From Caulobacter endophyticus (GTDB taxonomy: Bacteria > Pseudomonadota > Alphaproteobacteria > Caulobacterales > Caulobacteraceae): a stretch of DNA of 64,000 nt. Every line of letters starts with the position of its first letter. Position 1 is the first letter of the stretch. The notes under the pieces are model-generated. The model ran no database searches. It saw only the letters and a list, made by a program, of their open reading frames with translations, and was not told where the DNA came from. Location: assembly GCF_029543245.1 (NCBI RefSeq), contig NZ_JARQWV010000001.1, forward strand, positions 404,713 through 468,712, given 5' to 3'. Positions 9,690 through 17,754 of this stretch are shown here, one piece after another. The translations under genes and the position numbers were made by a program.

Positions 9690-11270
9690 TTGCGCGGATA
9701 CGATTTGCAGCTTTTCGCTCGCCCTCTGGCCGTTGTCTCGGCCCTCGCGCTTTGCCTTAACCTTGCTGCGCCCGCAGCAAGGGCCGCGGGGCTGGAACCG
9801 CTGTCTGACAGCGACATGCGCTATTATCAGGCGGCGTTCGGCGCCGCCGAGCGCGGCGACTTCGACGCCGCCGAGGCCGCCTTCGCCAACACCCGCAACC
9901 GCAGCCTGATCGGCAAGCTGTCGCTGGTGCGGCTGATGCACCCCACTGCCTACACCGCCAGCTATGACGATCTGACCGGCTGGCTGAAGCTCTATGGCGA
10001 CGAAGCCGGCGCCGACCGCGTCTACGCCCTGGCCATGAAGCGCAAGCCGGCGCGCACCGCCGCGCCCAAGGCGCCCGAACTCTTCGTCGACGTCGCCCAG
10101 GGCGGCCGCGCCGCCGGCCCCGCCGACAAGGGCCGCGCCGCCCGCGAGGCCTATTATTCCGGCGACGTGAAGGGCGCGCTGAAGCTGGCCAAGGCCTCGG
10201 GCGAGCGCTGGATCGCCGGCCTGGCCTCGTTCCGCCTGGAATCCTACGGCGAGGCCCGCGGCTATTTCGAGCAGGTCGCCCACGACCAGAGCCAGGACGA
10301 CTGGCTGCGCGCCGCCGGCGCCTTCTGGGCCGCCCGCTCGGCCGGCATGGCCGGTGACAACGACGGCGTGCGCGTGCTGCTGACCCAGGCCGCCCAGGCC
10401 CCGCAGACCTTCTACGGCATGATCGCCGGCCGCCAGCTGGCGATGGCGGGTCTGGCCGTCGCCAACGACCCTGACGACCCGATCGCCGCCCTGATCACCC
10501 GTGTTTCCTACAGCGGTCCCGATCCGGCCTCGCTGAACAAGCTGCTTGCCGGCGACATCCGCGCCCGCCGCGCCGCATCGCTGGCCCAACTGGGCCGCTG
10601 GAACGAGGCCGGCGCCGAGCTGCGGGCCGGCCTGTCCCTGGCCGCCGACGAAAAGGCGCGCGCCGACTGGAGCGCCCTGACCCTCGCCCTCAACGCCCGC
10701 GCGCCGTTCAACGCCGGCCGTCCGGTCAAGAAGATCGGCGGCGAGGACTACCCCCTGCCCGACCTCGCGCCCAAGGGCGGCTTCACGATCAACAAGGCCC
10801 TGGTCTACGCCCTGGTGCGCCAGGAAAGCCGCTTCGACCCGACCGCCGTTTCCGGCGCCGGGGCCGTGGGCCTGATGCAGCTGATGCCGGTCGCGGCCGC
10901 CCGCGCCGCCGGCGACGACAAGCTGCTGGCCGACAACACTCCGTTGTTCGACCCGGCCTTCAACCTGCGGGTCGGCCAGGACTACTTCACCTGGCTGATG
11001 GACCGCGGCCTGCAAAGCCCCGACATCCTGCGCGCCGTGGCCGCCTACAACGGCGGCCCGGGCACCCTGCTCAAGGTGCAGCAGCAGTTGGGCGCCGACT
11101 GCGACAGCCTGCTGCTGATCGAAAGCCTGCCCGCGCTCGAGACCCGCAACTACGTCGAGAAGGTCATGGCCTCGTACTGGACGTACCGCCGCCTGCTCGG
11201 CGCGGAGACCCGCACGCTCGACGCCGTGGCCAGCGGGGCCAAGGTGATCGACTTCCGGCTGGATATGTAG
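9690..11270 (+). CDS. Periplasmic lytic murein transglycosylase (SLT domain)
   Basis: 526 residues, starting at TTG. A signal peptide (about 1-31, ending AARA) leads into a long alpha-solenoid (about 40-350) like the U-domain of Slt70, then an SLT catalytic domain. Catalytic Glu379 sits in VRQESRFDP, followed by GAVGLMQLMP and AAYNGGPG. The enzyme cleaves the MurNAc-GlcNAc bond of peptidoglycan with formation of an anhydro sugar. No ATG occurs before the signal peptide in this frame, so the TTG is the best start. It begins 50 bases after the glycosylase gene. Confidence 0.92.
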   Translation: MRGYDLQLFARPLAVVSALALCLNLAAPAARAAGLEPLSDSDMRYYQAAFGAAERGDFDAAEAAFANTRNRSLIGKLSLVRLMHPTAYTASYDDLTGWLKLYGDEAGADRVYALAMKRKPARTAAPKAPELFVDVAQGGRAAGPADKGRAAREAYYSGDVKGALKLAKASGERWIAGLASFRLESYGEARGYFEQVAHDQSQDDWLRAAGAFWAARSAGMAGDNDGVRVLLTQAAQAPQTFYGMIAGRQLAMAGLAVANDPDDPIAALITRVSYSGPDPASLNKLLAGDIRARRAASLAQLGRWNEAGAELRAGLSLAADEKARADWSALTLALNARAPFNAGRPVKKIGGEDYPLPDLAPKGGFTINKALVYALVRQESRFDPTAVSGAGAVGLMQLMPVAAARAAGDDKLLADNTPLFDPAFNLRVGQDYFTWLMDRGLQSPDILRAVAAYNGGPGTLLKVQQQLGADCDSLLLIESLPALETRNYVEKVMASYWTYRRLLGAETRTLDAVASGAKVIDFRLDM

Positions 11271-11276
11271 AAGCTC

Positions 11277-11412
11277 CCTTCTCCCCTTGCGGGAGAAGGT
11301 GGCGGCCGGAGGCCGACGGATGAGGGGTCGAAAGGCCTCTCAGCAGCCTTCTGAGAGACCCCTCACCCGACCTCACTTCGTGAGGCCACCCTCTCCCGCA
11401 AGGGGAGAGGGA
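11277..11412. repeat. Palindromic intergenic repeat, CTCCCCTTGCGGGAGAAGG family
   Basis: Arms CTCCCCTTGCGGGAGAAGG and CTCTCCCGCAAGGGGAGAGG enclose GATGAGGGGT/ACCCCTCACCC and a central CTCTCAG...CTGAGAG stem, so the whole unit can fold as a long branched hairpin between two convergent genes. Copies are at 16548-16670 and 29578-29745. Confidence 0.8.
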
Positions 11413-11417
11413 AACAC

Positions 11418-13184
11418 CTAGCCCGCCTCGCCCGTCAGCTCCCGCCGCGCCTTCTCCAGCTCCTCGGCGTAACGCCGCGTGGCGTAGGCTTCCGACAGCA
11501 CGCCCAGCACGTTCTTCTTGTCGTCAATCACCGCCAGTTCGTCGGTCTCGCTGCGGTCGAAGGCGCGCATGACGTCCTTGATCGACTGCTCGGGCTTGAG
11601 CGCCGTCTCGGCGTTGATGGCCAGGCCCGCGACGGGCTTCTCGCCGTCGCCGCCGTCGGCATAGGCCTTGGCGGTCGGGATCACCCCGGCATAGAGCCCC
11701 GCCTCGTCGACCATGATCACCCGCTTGGTCGAGCCCAGCGGGAAGCGACGGCGAAACTCGGCCAGGGTCGTCTCGGCCGGCACAGTCTGGACATCCTTGC
11801 GCATCATCCGCCCGGCGCTCAGCGGCCGCATCCACGACACGTCGTGGGCGCTGCGGATGGTCTCGCCGCGCAGGTGCAGCCGCCAGGTCGAGAACGAGTA
11901 GCCGAAGGTCTCGCGCACCATGGCGCTGGCGATCATCGAGGCCACCAGGGCCGCGGCCGCCACGGTGAAGTCGCCGGTCGCCTCCAGCACCAGGAACGAC
12001 ATGGTGAAGGGCCCGCCCACGACGGCCACGCCCAGCGCGGCCATGCCGACCAGCGCCGCCACGGTCGGGTCCAGGCTCGGCGCCCACGGGATCATCAGCG
12101 AGATCGCCGAGAACACCTGGCCCAGCAGCGCCCCCAGGAACAGCGAGGCGAAGAACAGGCCGCCCCGGAAGCCGAAACTCAGCGAGATCACCGAGGCCAG
12201 GGCCTTCATGGCCAGCAGCATCAGCAGCAGCTTGAGCGGCGCCTCGGCCATCAGGTTCAGGTGCAGCGCCCCGTGCCCCGCCGACAGGGTCTGAGGCGTG
12301 ATCACCGCCAGCGCCGCCAGCCCCATGCCGCCGATCGCCGGCCGCAGCCAGCGTGGGATCGGCGAACGCGTCACCAGCCGCTCGGCGTTGGCCACCAGCC
12401 GCATCAGGCCGATGCCCACGATCGCGCAGGCCAGGCCCACCAGGGCGTAGAGGCCGTAGTCGGTCCAGGACTGCACGGCCTGGGTGTCGGTCTTCAGCAG
12501 GTAGGGGATCGCGCCCATCTTGCTGGCCACCAGCACCGCGGCCAGGGCGGCGGCCACCACGGGCGCCAGGTTGGCGACGGTATAGGCCCCGATGACGATC
12601 TCGAAGGCGTAGAAGGCGCCGGTCAGCGGCGCGCCGAAGGCCGCGGCGATGGCCGCCCCGGCCCCGGCGCCCACCAGGGTGCGCATGTCGGCCCGGCGCA
12701 GGTTCAGCCGCTGGCCCGCGAACGAGGCGGCCGCCGCCCCGGCCTGGGCGTAGGCGGCCTCGAGCCCGACCGAGGCCCCCACCCCGTTCGACAGCATGGT
12801 CTGGCCGCAGATGAAGGCGCTGTCCTTCATCGACAGCCGCCCGCCGTGCAGGGCGTTGGCTTCCACGGGGTCGACGGCGGGGCGCGGGCGATACTTCATC
12901 CAGGCCCAGGTGATCCCGCCCAGCAACAGCCCACCGATCGGAATGGCCAGCAGCCGCCAGGGCGCGACGTGAGACTGGGCGCTGAGCCGCTCGTTGATGT
13001 CGATCTCGAACAGCAGCATCTGCAGGCCGTGCGCCACCTGGGCCTGCACGACCGCGAAGGTTCCTGCCGCCACGCCGATCAATGTCGCGACGGCGATCAG
13101 CCACAGCTCGCTGGAACGGATCCTGCGCCGCAGCCAGCCGACCCATTTCACGGATGCGGCGGCGGAGGCGTGGGCGAGCGACAT
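11418..13184 (-). CDS. ClC-family chloride channel/antiporter with CBS domains
   Basis: 588 residues: about ten or more membrane helices (30-420) and a C-terminal CBS pair (about 450-575), which usually binds adenine nucleotides and gates transport. Glu142 in the segment SVGLEAAYAQ aligns with the gating glutamate of the GREGPxVQ motif, but the Gly-Pro after it is replaced by Ala-Ala. Likewise the GxFxP motif reads GGLFFAS. The fold is clear, yet the ion selectivity and transport mode may differ from standard ClC proteins. A downstream repeat separates it from the convergent transglycosylase gene. Confidence 0.88.
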   Translation of the reverse strand: MSLAHASAAASVKWVGWLRRRIRSSELWLIAVATLIGVAAGTFAVVQAQVAHGLQMLLFEIDINERLSAQSHVAPWRLLAIPIGGLLLGGITWAWMKYRPRPAVDPVEANALHGGRLSMKDSAFICGQTMLSNGVGASVGLEAAYAQAGAAAASFAGQRLNLRRADMRTLVGAGAGAAIAAAFGAPLTGAFYAFEIVIGAYTVANLAPVVAAALAAVLVASKMGAIPYLLKTDTQAVQSWTDYGLYALVGLACAIVGIGLMRLVANAERLVTRSPIPRWLRPAIGGMGLAALAVITPQTLSAGHGALHLNLMAEAPLKLLLMLLAMKALASVISLSFGFRGGLFFASLFLGALLGQVFSAISLMIPWAPSLDPTVAALVGMAALGVAVVGGPFTMSFLVLEATGDFTVAAAALVASMIASAMVRETFGYSFSTWRLHLRGETIRSAHDVSWMRPLSAGRMMRKDVQTVPAETTLAEFRRRFPLGSTKRVIMVDEAGLYAGVIPTAKAYADGGDGEKPVAGLAINAETALKPEQSIKDVMRAFDRSETDELAVIDDKKNVLGVLSEAYATRRYAEELEKARRELTGEAG

Positions 13185-13218
13185 GGATCCTCGATAACGC
13201 GCAGGAGGCGAGACTTAC

Positions 13219-13340
13219 AACCCTCCCCCTGAAGGGGGAGGTGTCGCCGAAGGCGACGGAGGGGGAAGTCGCCCGCCGTCGCCGCAGAAACTTCCCCCTT
13301 CGACCGCTTCGCGGCCAACTCCCCCTTCGGGGAGAGGGTC
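13219..13340. repeat. Palindromic intergenic repeat, CTCCCCCTGAAGGGGGAG family
   Basis: A further copy of the element seen at 6836-6969, with arms CCTCCCCCTGAAGGGGGAGG and a more diverged right arm (CTCCCCCTTCGGGGAGAGGG). It fills the gap between the ClC gene and the glycosyltransferase-like gene. Confidence 0.75.
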
Positions 13341-13341
13341 T

Positions 13342-13821
13342 TCAGATCTGAACCCGCCTCGCCTTCAGCCGCCCCGCCAGCGCCTTCTCCGGCGCATGCC
13401 CCGCAAACCCACCCGTCGCCGCATAGTCCAGCCGTCGTACGAGCAGCCCCAGCGGCGCCGCCGTCAGCCGCGCCAGCAAGCCGCCCGCCGGAACCAGCAG
13501 AGCCGCCGCCCCCGCTCCGCCGGCCAGGTGCGCCTCCACAGGTCCGCGCCAGGCCTCAGGCAGGCCGCGCGACGGATCCAGCGCCAGGATCCAGTCGCCC
13601 CTCGCCACGGCCGCGCCGGCCGCCAGCAGCCCGCCCCTGTCGCCCGAGGCGGCCACGAACCGCGCCCCGCTGTCCTCGATCAGAGCATCGAGCCCAGGCT
13701 CCGCCACGCCGGCGATCACCACCTCCTTGACCAGTCCGTCGACGGCCGCCGGCACCAGCTGGGCCAGGATCTGGGCGAGCGCATGCACGGGCGCGACGGC
13801 GGGAAGGATCAAGGAGATCAT
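13342..13821 (-). CDS. Small glycosyltransferase-A-like protein
   Basis: 159 residues. The N-terminus (MISLILPAV), the later VIAGVAEPGLDALIEDSGARFV and the GDWILALDPSRGLP segment (the DxD-like position) resemble a short GT-A (family 2) fold that begins like a normal glycosyltransferase but lacks the usual acceptor half. It could be a degenerate or regulatory member; similar short proteins are often labelled cell-wall biosynthesis glycosyltransferase. The gene ends immediately at a repeat and is divergent from the radical SAM gene. Confidence 0.55.
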   Translation of the reverse strand: MISLILPAVAPVHALAQILAQLVPAAVDGLVKEVVIAGVAEPGLDALIEDSGARFVAASGDRGGLLAAGAAVARGDWILALDPSRGLPEAWRGPVEAHLAGGAGAAALLVPAGGLLARLTAAPLGLLVRRLDYAATGGFAGHAPEKALAGRLKARRVQI

Positions 13822-13863
13822 GGTCTCGCCTTTGAAGGCTCCTCGGCGGCGCCGTCAAGCATC

Positions 13864-13878
13864 GTTCTTGTTATGTTC
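13864..13878 (+). promoter_or_regulatory. LexA (SOS) box
   Basis: GTTC-TTGTTAT-GTTC is an exact match to the direct-repeat LexA operator of alphaproteobacteria, GTTC-N7-GTTC. It ends 24 bases before the ATG of the radical SAM gene and lies about 43 bases from the divergent start at 13821, so it most likely overlaps the promoter of the former. Confidence 0.75.
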
Positions 13879-13902
13879 CAGATGTGGGCGTAGGATGCCT
13901 TC

Positions 13903-15009
13903 ATGCAGACGCGCCGCTCCTTCACCGACACCGCCTACAAGCAGGGAACCGCCGCCCTGCGCGGGCGCGGCGCGCGCAGCAACGAGACGGGCCGCTACGA
14001 AAGCCTGACCTCGGAGCCCTTCGACGACGGCTGGACCGAAGACGACAACGCCGCCCGCGTGCTCACCACCAGCGTGCTGGCCATGAAGTCCAAGACCGTC
14101 ATCGCCCGCAACAAGAGCCCGGACGTCGGCTTCGACCGCTCGATCAATCCCTATCGCGGCTGCGAGCACGGCTGCATCTACTGCTACGCCCGCCCGGCCC
14201 ACGCCTATCTCGGCCTCTCGCCCGGCCTCGACTTCGAGAGCAAGCTGTTCTTCAAGCCCGAGGCCGGCAAGCTGCTCGATCGCGAACTGTCCAAGCCGAC
14301 CTACAAGGTGGGCAGCGTCCACATCGGCGGCGACACCGATCCCTACCAGCCGCAGGAACGGTCGCTGCGCGTCACCCGCGGCGTGCTGGAGACGCTCAGC
14401 CGCTTTCGCCACCCGTTCTCGATCATCACCAAATCGGCCCTGATCACCCGCGACCTCGACATCCTGGGCGAGATGGGCAAGGCGGGCCTGGCCCGCGCCG
14501 CCGTGTCGATCACCACGCTGGACCGCAAGCTGGCCCGCAGCATGGAGCCCCGCGCCGCCACGCCCGAGCGCCGCCTCGACGCCGTGCGCCAACTGTCCGA
14601 GGCCGGCGTGCCGACCATCGTCATGTTCGCCCCGGCCATCCCGTCGCTGAACGACCACGAGATGGAAGCGGTGCTGGAGCGCGCCAAGGAAGCCGGCGCC
14701 GTCGCGGCCGGCTACGTCGCCATCCGCCTGCCGATGGAGATCCACGGCCTGTTCGAGCAGTGGCTGGCCTCCGACCATCCCGACCGCGCCAAGCGGGTGA
14801 TGTCGCTGGTGCGCCAGATGCGCGGCGGGGCGGCCTATGACAGCGAGTTCGGCAAGCGCATGACCGGCGAAGGCCCCGTGGCCGAGGTGCTCAACCAGCG
14901 CTTCCATGCCGCCCTCAAGCGCTTCGAACTCGACAAACCCCTGCCCCGCCTCGACACCTCCCAGTTCCGCGTGCCGCCCAGGACCGGCGACCAATTGAGT
15001 TTGTTCTGA
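13903..15009 (+). CDS. PA0069-family radical SAM protein, predicted DNA-repair type
   Basis: 368 residues. The radical SAM motif CEHGCIYC (Cys87, Cys91, Cys94) follows the INPYRGCEHG context typical of the spore-photoproduct-lyase-like PA0069/Rv2578c group. Its C-terminus (VPPRTGDQLSLF) is also typical. Members are predicted to act on nucleic acid, but the reaction is not established. The LexA box just upstream supports a role in the DNA-damage response. A poorly conserved N-terminal 75 residues precede the core. Confidence 0.88.
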   Translation: MQTRRSFTDTAYKQGTAALRGRGARSNETGRYESLTSEPFDDGWTEDDNAARVLTTSVLAMKSKTVIARNKSPDVGFDRSINPYRGCEHGCIYCYARPAHAYLGLSPGLDFESKLFFKPEAGKLLDRELSKPTYKVGSVHIGGDTDPYQPQERSLRVTRGVLETLSRFRHPFSIITKSALITRDLDILGEMGKAGLARAAVSITTLDRKLARSMEPRAATPERRLDAVRQLSEAGVPTIVMFAPAIPSLNDHEMEAVLERAKEAGAVAAGYVAIRLPMEIHGLFEQWLASDHPDRAKRVMSLVRQMRGGAAYDSEFGKRMTGEGPVAEVLNQRFHAALKRFELDKPLPRLDTSQFRVPPRTGDQLSLF

Positions 15010-15029
15010 ACCTCAAGCCACTCCAGCCC

Positions 15030-15199
15030 GTCATCCCGGCCGAAGCGAAGCGTAGAGCCGGGACCTAGGGGGCCGTCGCACCGACGCCGGCAGCCTCCTG
15101 GCGACAAGTCCAGGCGCTGCGCCCAGTCCCCTGGGTCCTGGGTCCGCGGCGCTACGCGCCTCCGCCCGGGATGACGACGCGGGGATGACGACGCGGGGA
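15030..15199. repeat. Intergenic repeat (CGTCATCCCGGCCGAAGCG type)
   Basis: Inverted arms CATCCCGG...CCGGGAC and CGCGGCGCTACGCGCC, with GGTCCTGGGTCC inside, suggest a folded REP-like unit. The right end carries two tandem copies of GGGATGACGACGCGG (about 15169-15198). No gene is supported. Confidence 0.6.
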
Positions 15200-15245
15200 T
15201 GGAGAGATCCCTCCCCGCTTGCACCTGTCACAGGAAGGCTCATCA

Positions 15246-15671
15246 ATGCCGCCCATGACGACAGAACGCCGTTACACCGGAGGATGCCTGTGCGGCGCCG
15301 TGCGCTGGAGCGCCACGGGCGAGCCGCTGTACCAGGGCTATTGCTGCTGCGCCGACTGCCGCAAGGCCTCGGGCTCGGGCTTCGTGCCGTTCATGGGCTT
15401 TGCGGCCGCCGCGGTGACGATCACCGGTGAGACGCTGAAGGTCCGCTCGCCGGCCTTCCGCGGCGGCGAGGCGCTGCGTAACGCCTGCCCGACCTGCGGC
15501 GGCCTCGTCTTCGGCGGCGAGGTCGGGGTCGACGACAGCCACACGATCTATGCCGGCTCGCTGGACGATGCGGCGCTGTTTATGCCGACCATGGCCCTGT
15601 TCCTGCGCGACAAGCCCGAGTGGGTGGTGCTGCCGGAGGGCCTGGCCATCTTCGAGACCATGCCGGACTAG
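15246..15671 (+). CDS. GFA-domain zinc protein
   Basis: 141 residues. The glutathione-dependent formaldehyde-activating (GFA/CENP-V) fold is shown by zinc ligands in GGCLCGAVRW (Cys14, Cys16), CCCADCRKASGSGF (Cys33-Cys38 region) and CPTCGG near 81-84. Most members are of unknown substrate; some bind glutathione adducts, so formaldehyde detoxification should not be assumed. The ATG at 15246 is preceded by AGGAAGG; a TTG nine codons upstream is less likely. It is followed 89 bases later by the VOC gene on the same strand. Confidence 0.85.
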   Translation: MPPMTTERRYTGGCLCGAVRWSATGEPLYQGYCCCADCRKASGSGFVPFMGFAAAAVTITGETLKVRSPAFRGGEALRNACPTCGGLVFGGEVGVDDSHTIYAGSLDDAALFMPTMALFLRDKPEWVVLPEGLAIFETMPD

Positions 15672-15760
15672 AAAACCGCACGCCAAATGTCGGGACGGAC
15701 GCCCGCCGTTCGTCCTCGCGAAGAACACGGCCCGAGCGGAGCCGGAAAAGGGAGAGAGCG

Positions 15761-16543
15761 ATGTCGGAGACCAACGGACGGTTCGGCTGGTACGAACTGA
15801 TGACCACCGACGTGGACGCCGCGTGCGCCTTCTACGCCAAGGTCGTGGGCTGGACCCCTACGGACTCCGGCATGCCGGGGCCGACCAAGTACATGATCCT
15901 CAATGTCGGCGAGGCCGGGGTCGGCGGCGTCTTCACGCCCGAGGGCGGATGCCCTGAAGGCGCCCGCCCGGGTTGGATCGGCTACATCTTCGTCGACGAC
16001 GTCGACGCCTATGTCGGCAAGGTGGTCGAGGCCGGCGGCTCGGTGTTCATGCCCGCCGACGACATCCCCGGCGTCGGCCGCTTCTCGGTCGTCGCCGATC
16101 CGTACGGCGCGGTCTTCACCCTGTTCAAGCCGTTCCCCCGCGACGAGATCCCGCCGCAACCGGCCGACGGAGCGCCCGGCACGTTCGGCTGGCGCGAGCT
16201 GATGGCCGGCGACCTGGACGGCGCGTTCGCCTTCTATTCAGGCCTGTTCGGCTGGGTGAAGACGCAGGCGATCGACATGGGTCCGATGGGAACCTACCAG
16301 CTCTTCGCCTACCAGGACGGCGGACCCGACATCGGCGGCATGATGACCCGCCTGCCCGACATGCCGGTGTCGTTCTGGAATTACTACGCCCAGGTCGACA
16401 GCGCCTCGGCCGCCCGCGACCGCGCCGTGGCCACCGGCGCCACCACCATGATGGACGTCCACCAGGTGCCCGGCGGCAGCTGGATCTACATGGGCCAGGA
16501 TCCGCAGGGGGCCGGGTTCGCGGTCGTCAGTCAGCAACAATGA
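15761..16543 (+). CDS. Two-domain VOC (glyoxalase/bleomycin resistance) protein
   Basis: 260 residues made of two related VOC domains: 5-125 (FGWYELMTTDVDAACAFYAK) and 134-255 (FGWRELMAGDLDGAFAFYSG). The close internal repeat shows an old duplication. Metal ligands of glyoxalase I are not obviously complete. Members of this branch occur widely in soil bacteria and most lack a known substrate. Start: ATG after GGGAGAGAGCG. It may share a transcript with the GFA gene. Confidence 0.85.
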   Translation: MSETNGRFGWYELMTTDVDAACAFYAKVVGWTPTDSGMPGPTKYMILNVGEAGVGGVFTPEGGCPEGARPGWIGYIFVDDVDAYVGKVVEAGGSVFMPADDIPGVGRFSVVADPYGAVFTLFKPFPRDEIPPQPADGAPGTFGWRELMAGDLDGAFAFYSGLFGWVKTQAIDMGPMGTYQLFAYQDGGPDIGGMMTRLPDMPVSFWNYYAQVDSASAARDRAVATGATTMMDVHQVPGGSWIYMGQDPQGAGFAVVSQQQ

Positions 16544-16547
16544 TCCT

Positions 16548-16670
16548 TCTCCCCTTGCGGGAGAAGGTGTCGGCGAAGCCGACGGATGAGGGGTCGCGCG
16601 GACGGTTCTGAGAGACCCCTCACCCGACCTCGCTCCGCGAGGCCACCCTCTCCCGCAGGGGGGAGAGGGA
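16548..16670. repeat. Palindromic intergenic repeat, CTCCCCTTGCGGGAGAAGG family
   Basis: A copy of the 11277-11412 element, with the same arms and central ACGGTTCTGAGAGACCCC. It lies between convergent genes and abuts the stop codon of the methyltransferase gene. Confidence 0.8.
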
Positions 16671-17747
16671 TCATTTGGCGAGCAGCAGCGCCTTGGTCAG
16701 GAACGCCTTGTCGCGCCCGATCACCCGCAGACCCGCAGCCTGAAACAGCGCCTCCAGGTCCGTGTCGGCATAGCTGCCGTAGAACGGCTCATGGAAATAG
16801 GCCGGGAACGCCTCCAGCATCCGCGCCAGATGCGGCTCGTCGCTCGGCTGCACGGAGTCGGCGAAGGCCAGCACGCCGCCGGGCTTCAGCACCCGGGCGA
16901 GCTCCGCGGCGACGATCGGGCGCACGCGCGGCGGCAGTTCGTGGAACAGGTAGACGCAGGTCGCTGCGTCCAGGCTGTCGTCGGCCAGCGGCAGGCGCTC
17001 GGCATTGGCCTGCACCATACCGCGTCCCGACCGGGTGCGGGCCTCGGCCAGATAGGCCGGCGACAGGTCGACGCCTGCCAGGGCCGCCCGCGGAAAGGCC
17101 TCGGCCAGGTCCCGCAGGAAGGCCCCAGACCCGCAGGCCACGTCCACCAGCCGCAACTCACGCTGGTCGCGTCCCCGCCAATGCCGGGCCAGCAGGCTGA
17201 GCGCCCGCCGGCGCATCGCCCCGGCCGCGCCCGAGAACAGCGCCTCGACCTGGGCGTCATAGCGGCGGGCGCTGTCGGCGGTGAACCAGCCGCCCGACTG
17301 GTAGTGGAAATTCTGCCGGTAATAGGCCGGATAGCCCTGGCTCTTGGGGTCGTCGCGCACCTCGACCCCGTCGCCCCGGCGGCGGCGGTCGTCGACCTCG
17401 CGGGCGTCGGCCAGGAAGTCCCAGGCCTTGAGAATCGAGGCGGCCGGATGGCTCGGCGCGTCCTCCATAGGCGGATAGAGGCCGGCGGCGACGTCGGCGG
17501 CGTCCTTTTCGAAGGCCGACAGATAGGCCCGGCGCAGGCGCCCCTGCGACACCGGCGGGGCGTCGGAGGCAAAGCGTGGCGCAGCCTTGCCCTCGGTCGG
17601 GCGGGTGATGAACTTGGCGAGGCCTCCGGCCGCCGTCCACCAGGCCGCCTTGGCGGCGGCCTTGCCCCGCTGGGCGGCGGCGTCGAGGGCGAACGCCCCG
17701 CGCCGATCCGCCCCTAGCTTTTCTTCCCGGCCCTTGGCTTGGCCCAT
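16671..17747 (-). CDS. Class I SAM-dependent methyltransferase
   Basis: 358 residues. A basic N-terminal region (1-150) precedes a Rossmann methyltransferase domain with motif I VDVACGSGAF (about 180), the acidic GVDLSPAYL loop and FHELPPRVRP. It shares two features with the three island methyltransferases: an aromatic/glycine patch before motif I (NFHYQSGGWF) and an EPFYGSY segment after the core, though here no small partner gene follows. The start 7 bases after the RlmD-like gene makes the two a tight operon. I preferred this ATG to a TTG that would overlap the upstream gene. Substrate unknown. Confidence 0.8.
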   Translation of the reverse strand: MGQAKGREEKLGADRRGAFALDAAAQRGKAAAKAAWWTAAGGLAKFITRPTEGKAAPRFASDAPPVSQGRLRRAYLSAFEKDAADVAAGLYPPMEDAPSHPAASILKAWDFLADAREVDDRRRRGDGVEVRDDPKSQGYPAYYRQNFHYQSGGWFTADSARRYDAQVEALFSGAAGAMRRRALSLLARHWRGRDQRELRLVDVACGSGAFLRDLAEAFPRAALAGVDLSPAYLAEARTRSGRGMVQANAERLPLADDSLDAATCVYLFHELPPRVRPIVAAELARVLKPGGVLAFADSVQPSDEPHLARMLEAFPAYFHEPFYGSYADTDLEALFQAAGLRVIGRDKAFLTKALLLAK

Positions 17748-17754
17748 CCTCGCC

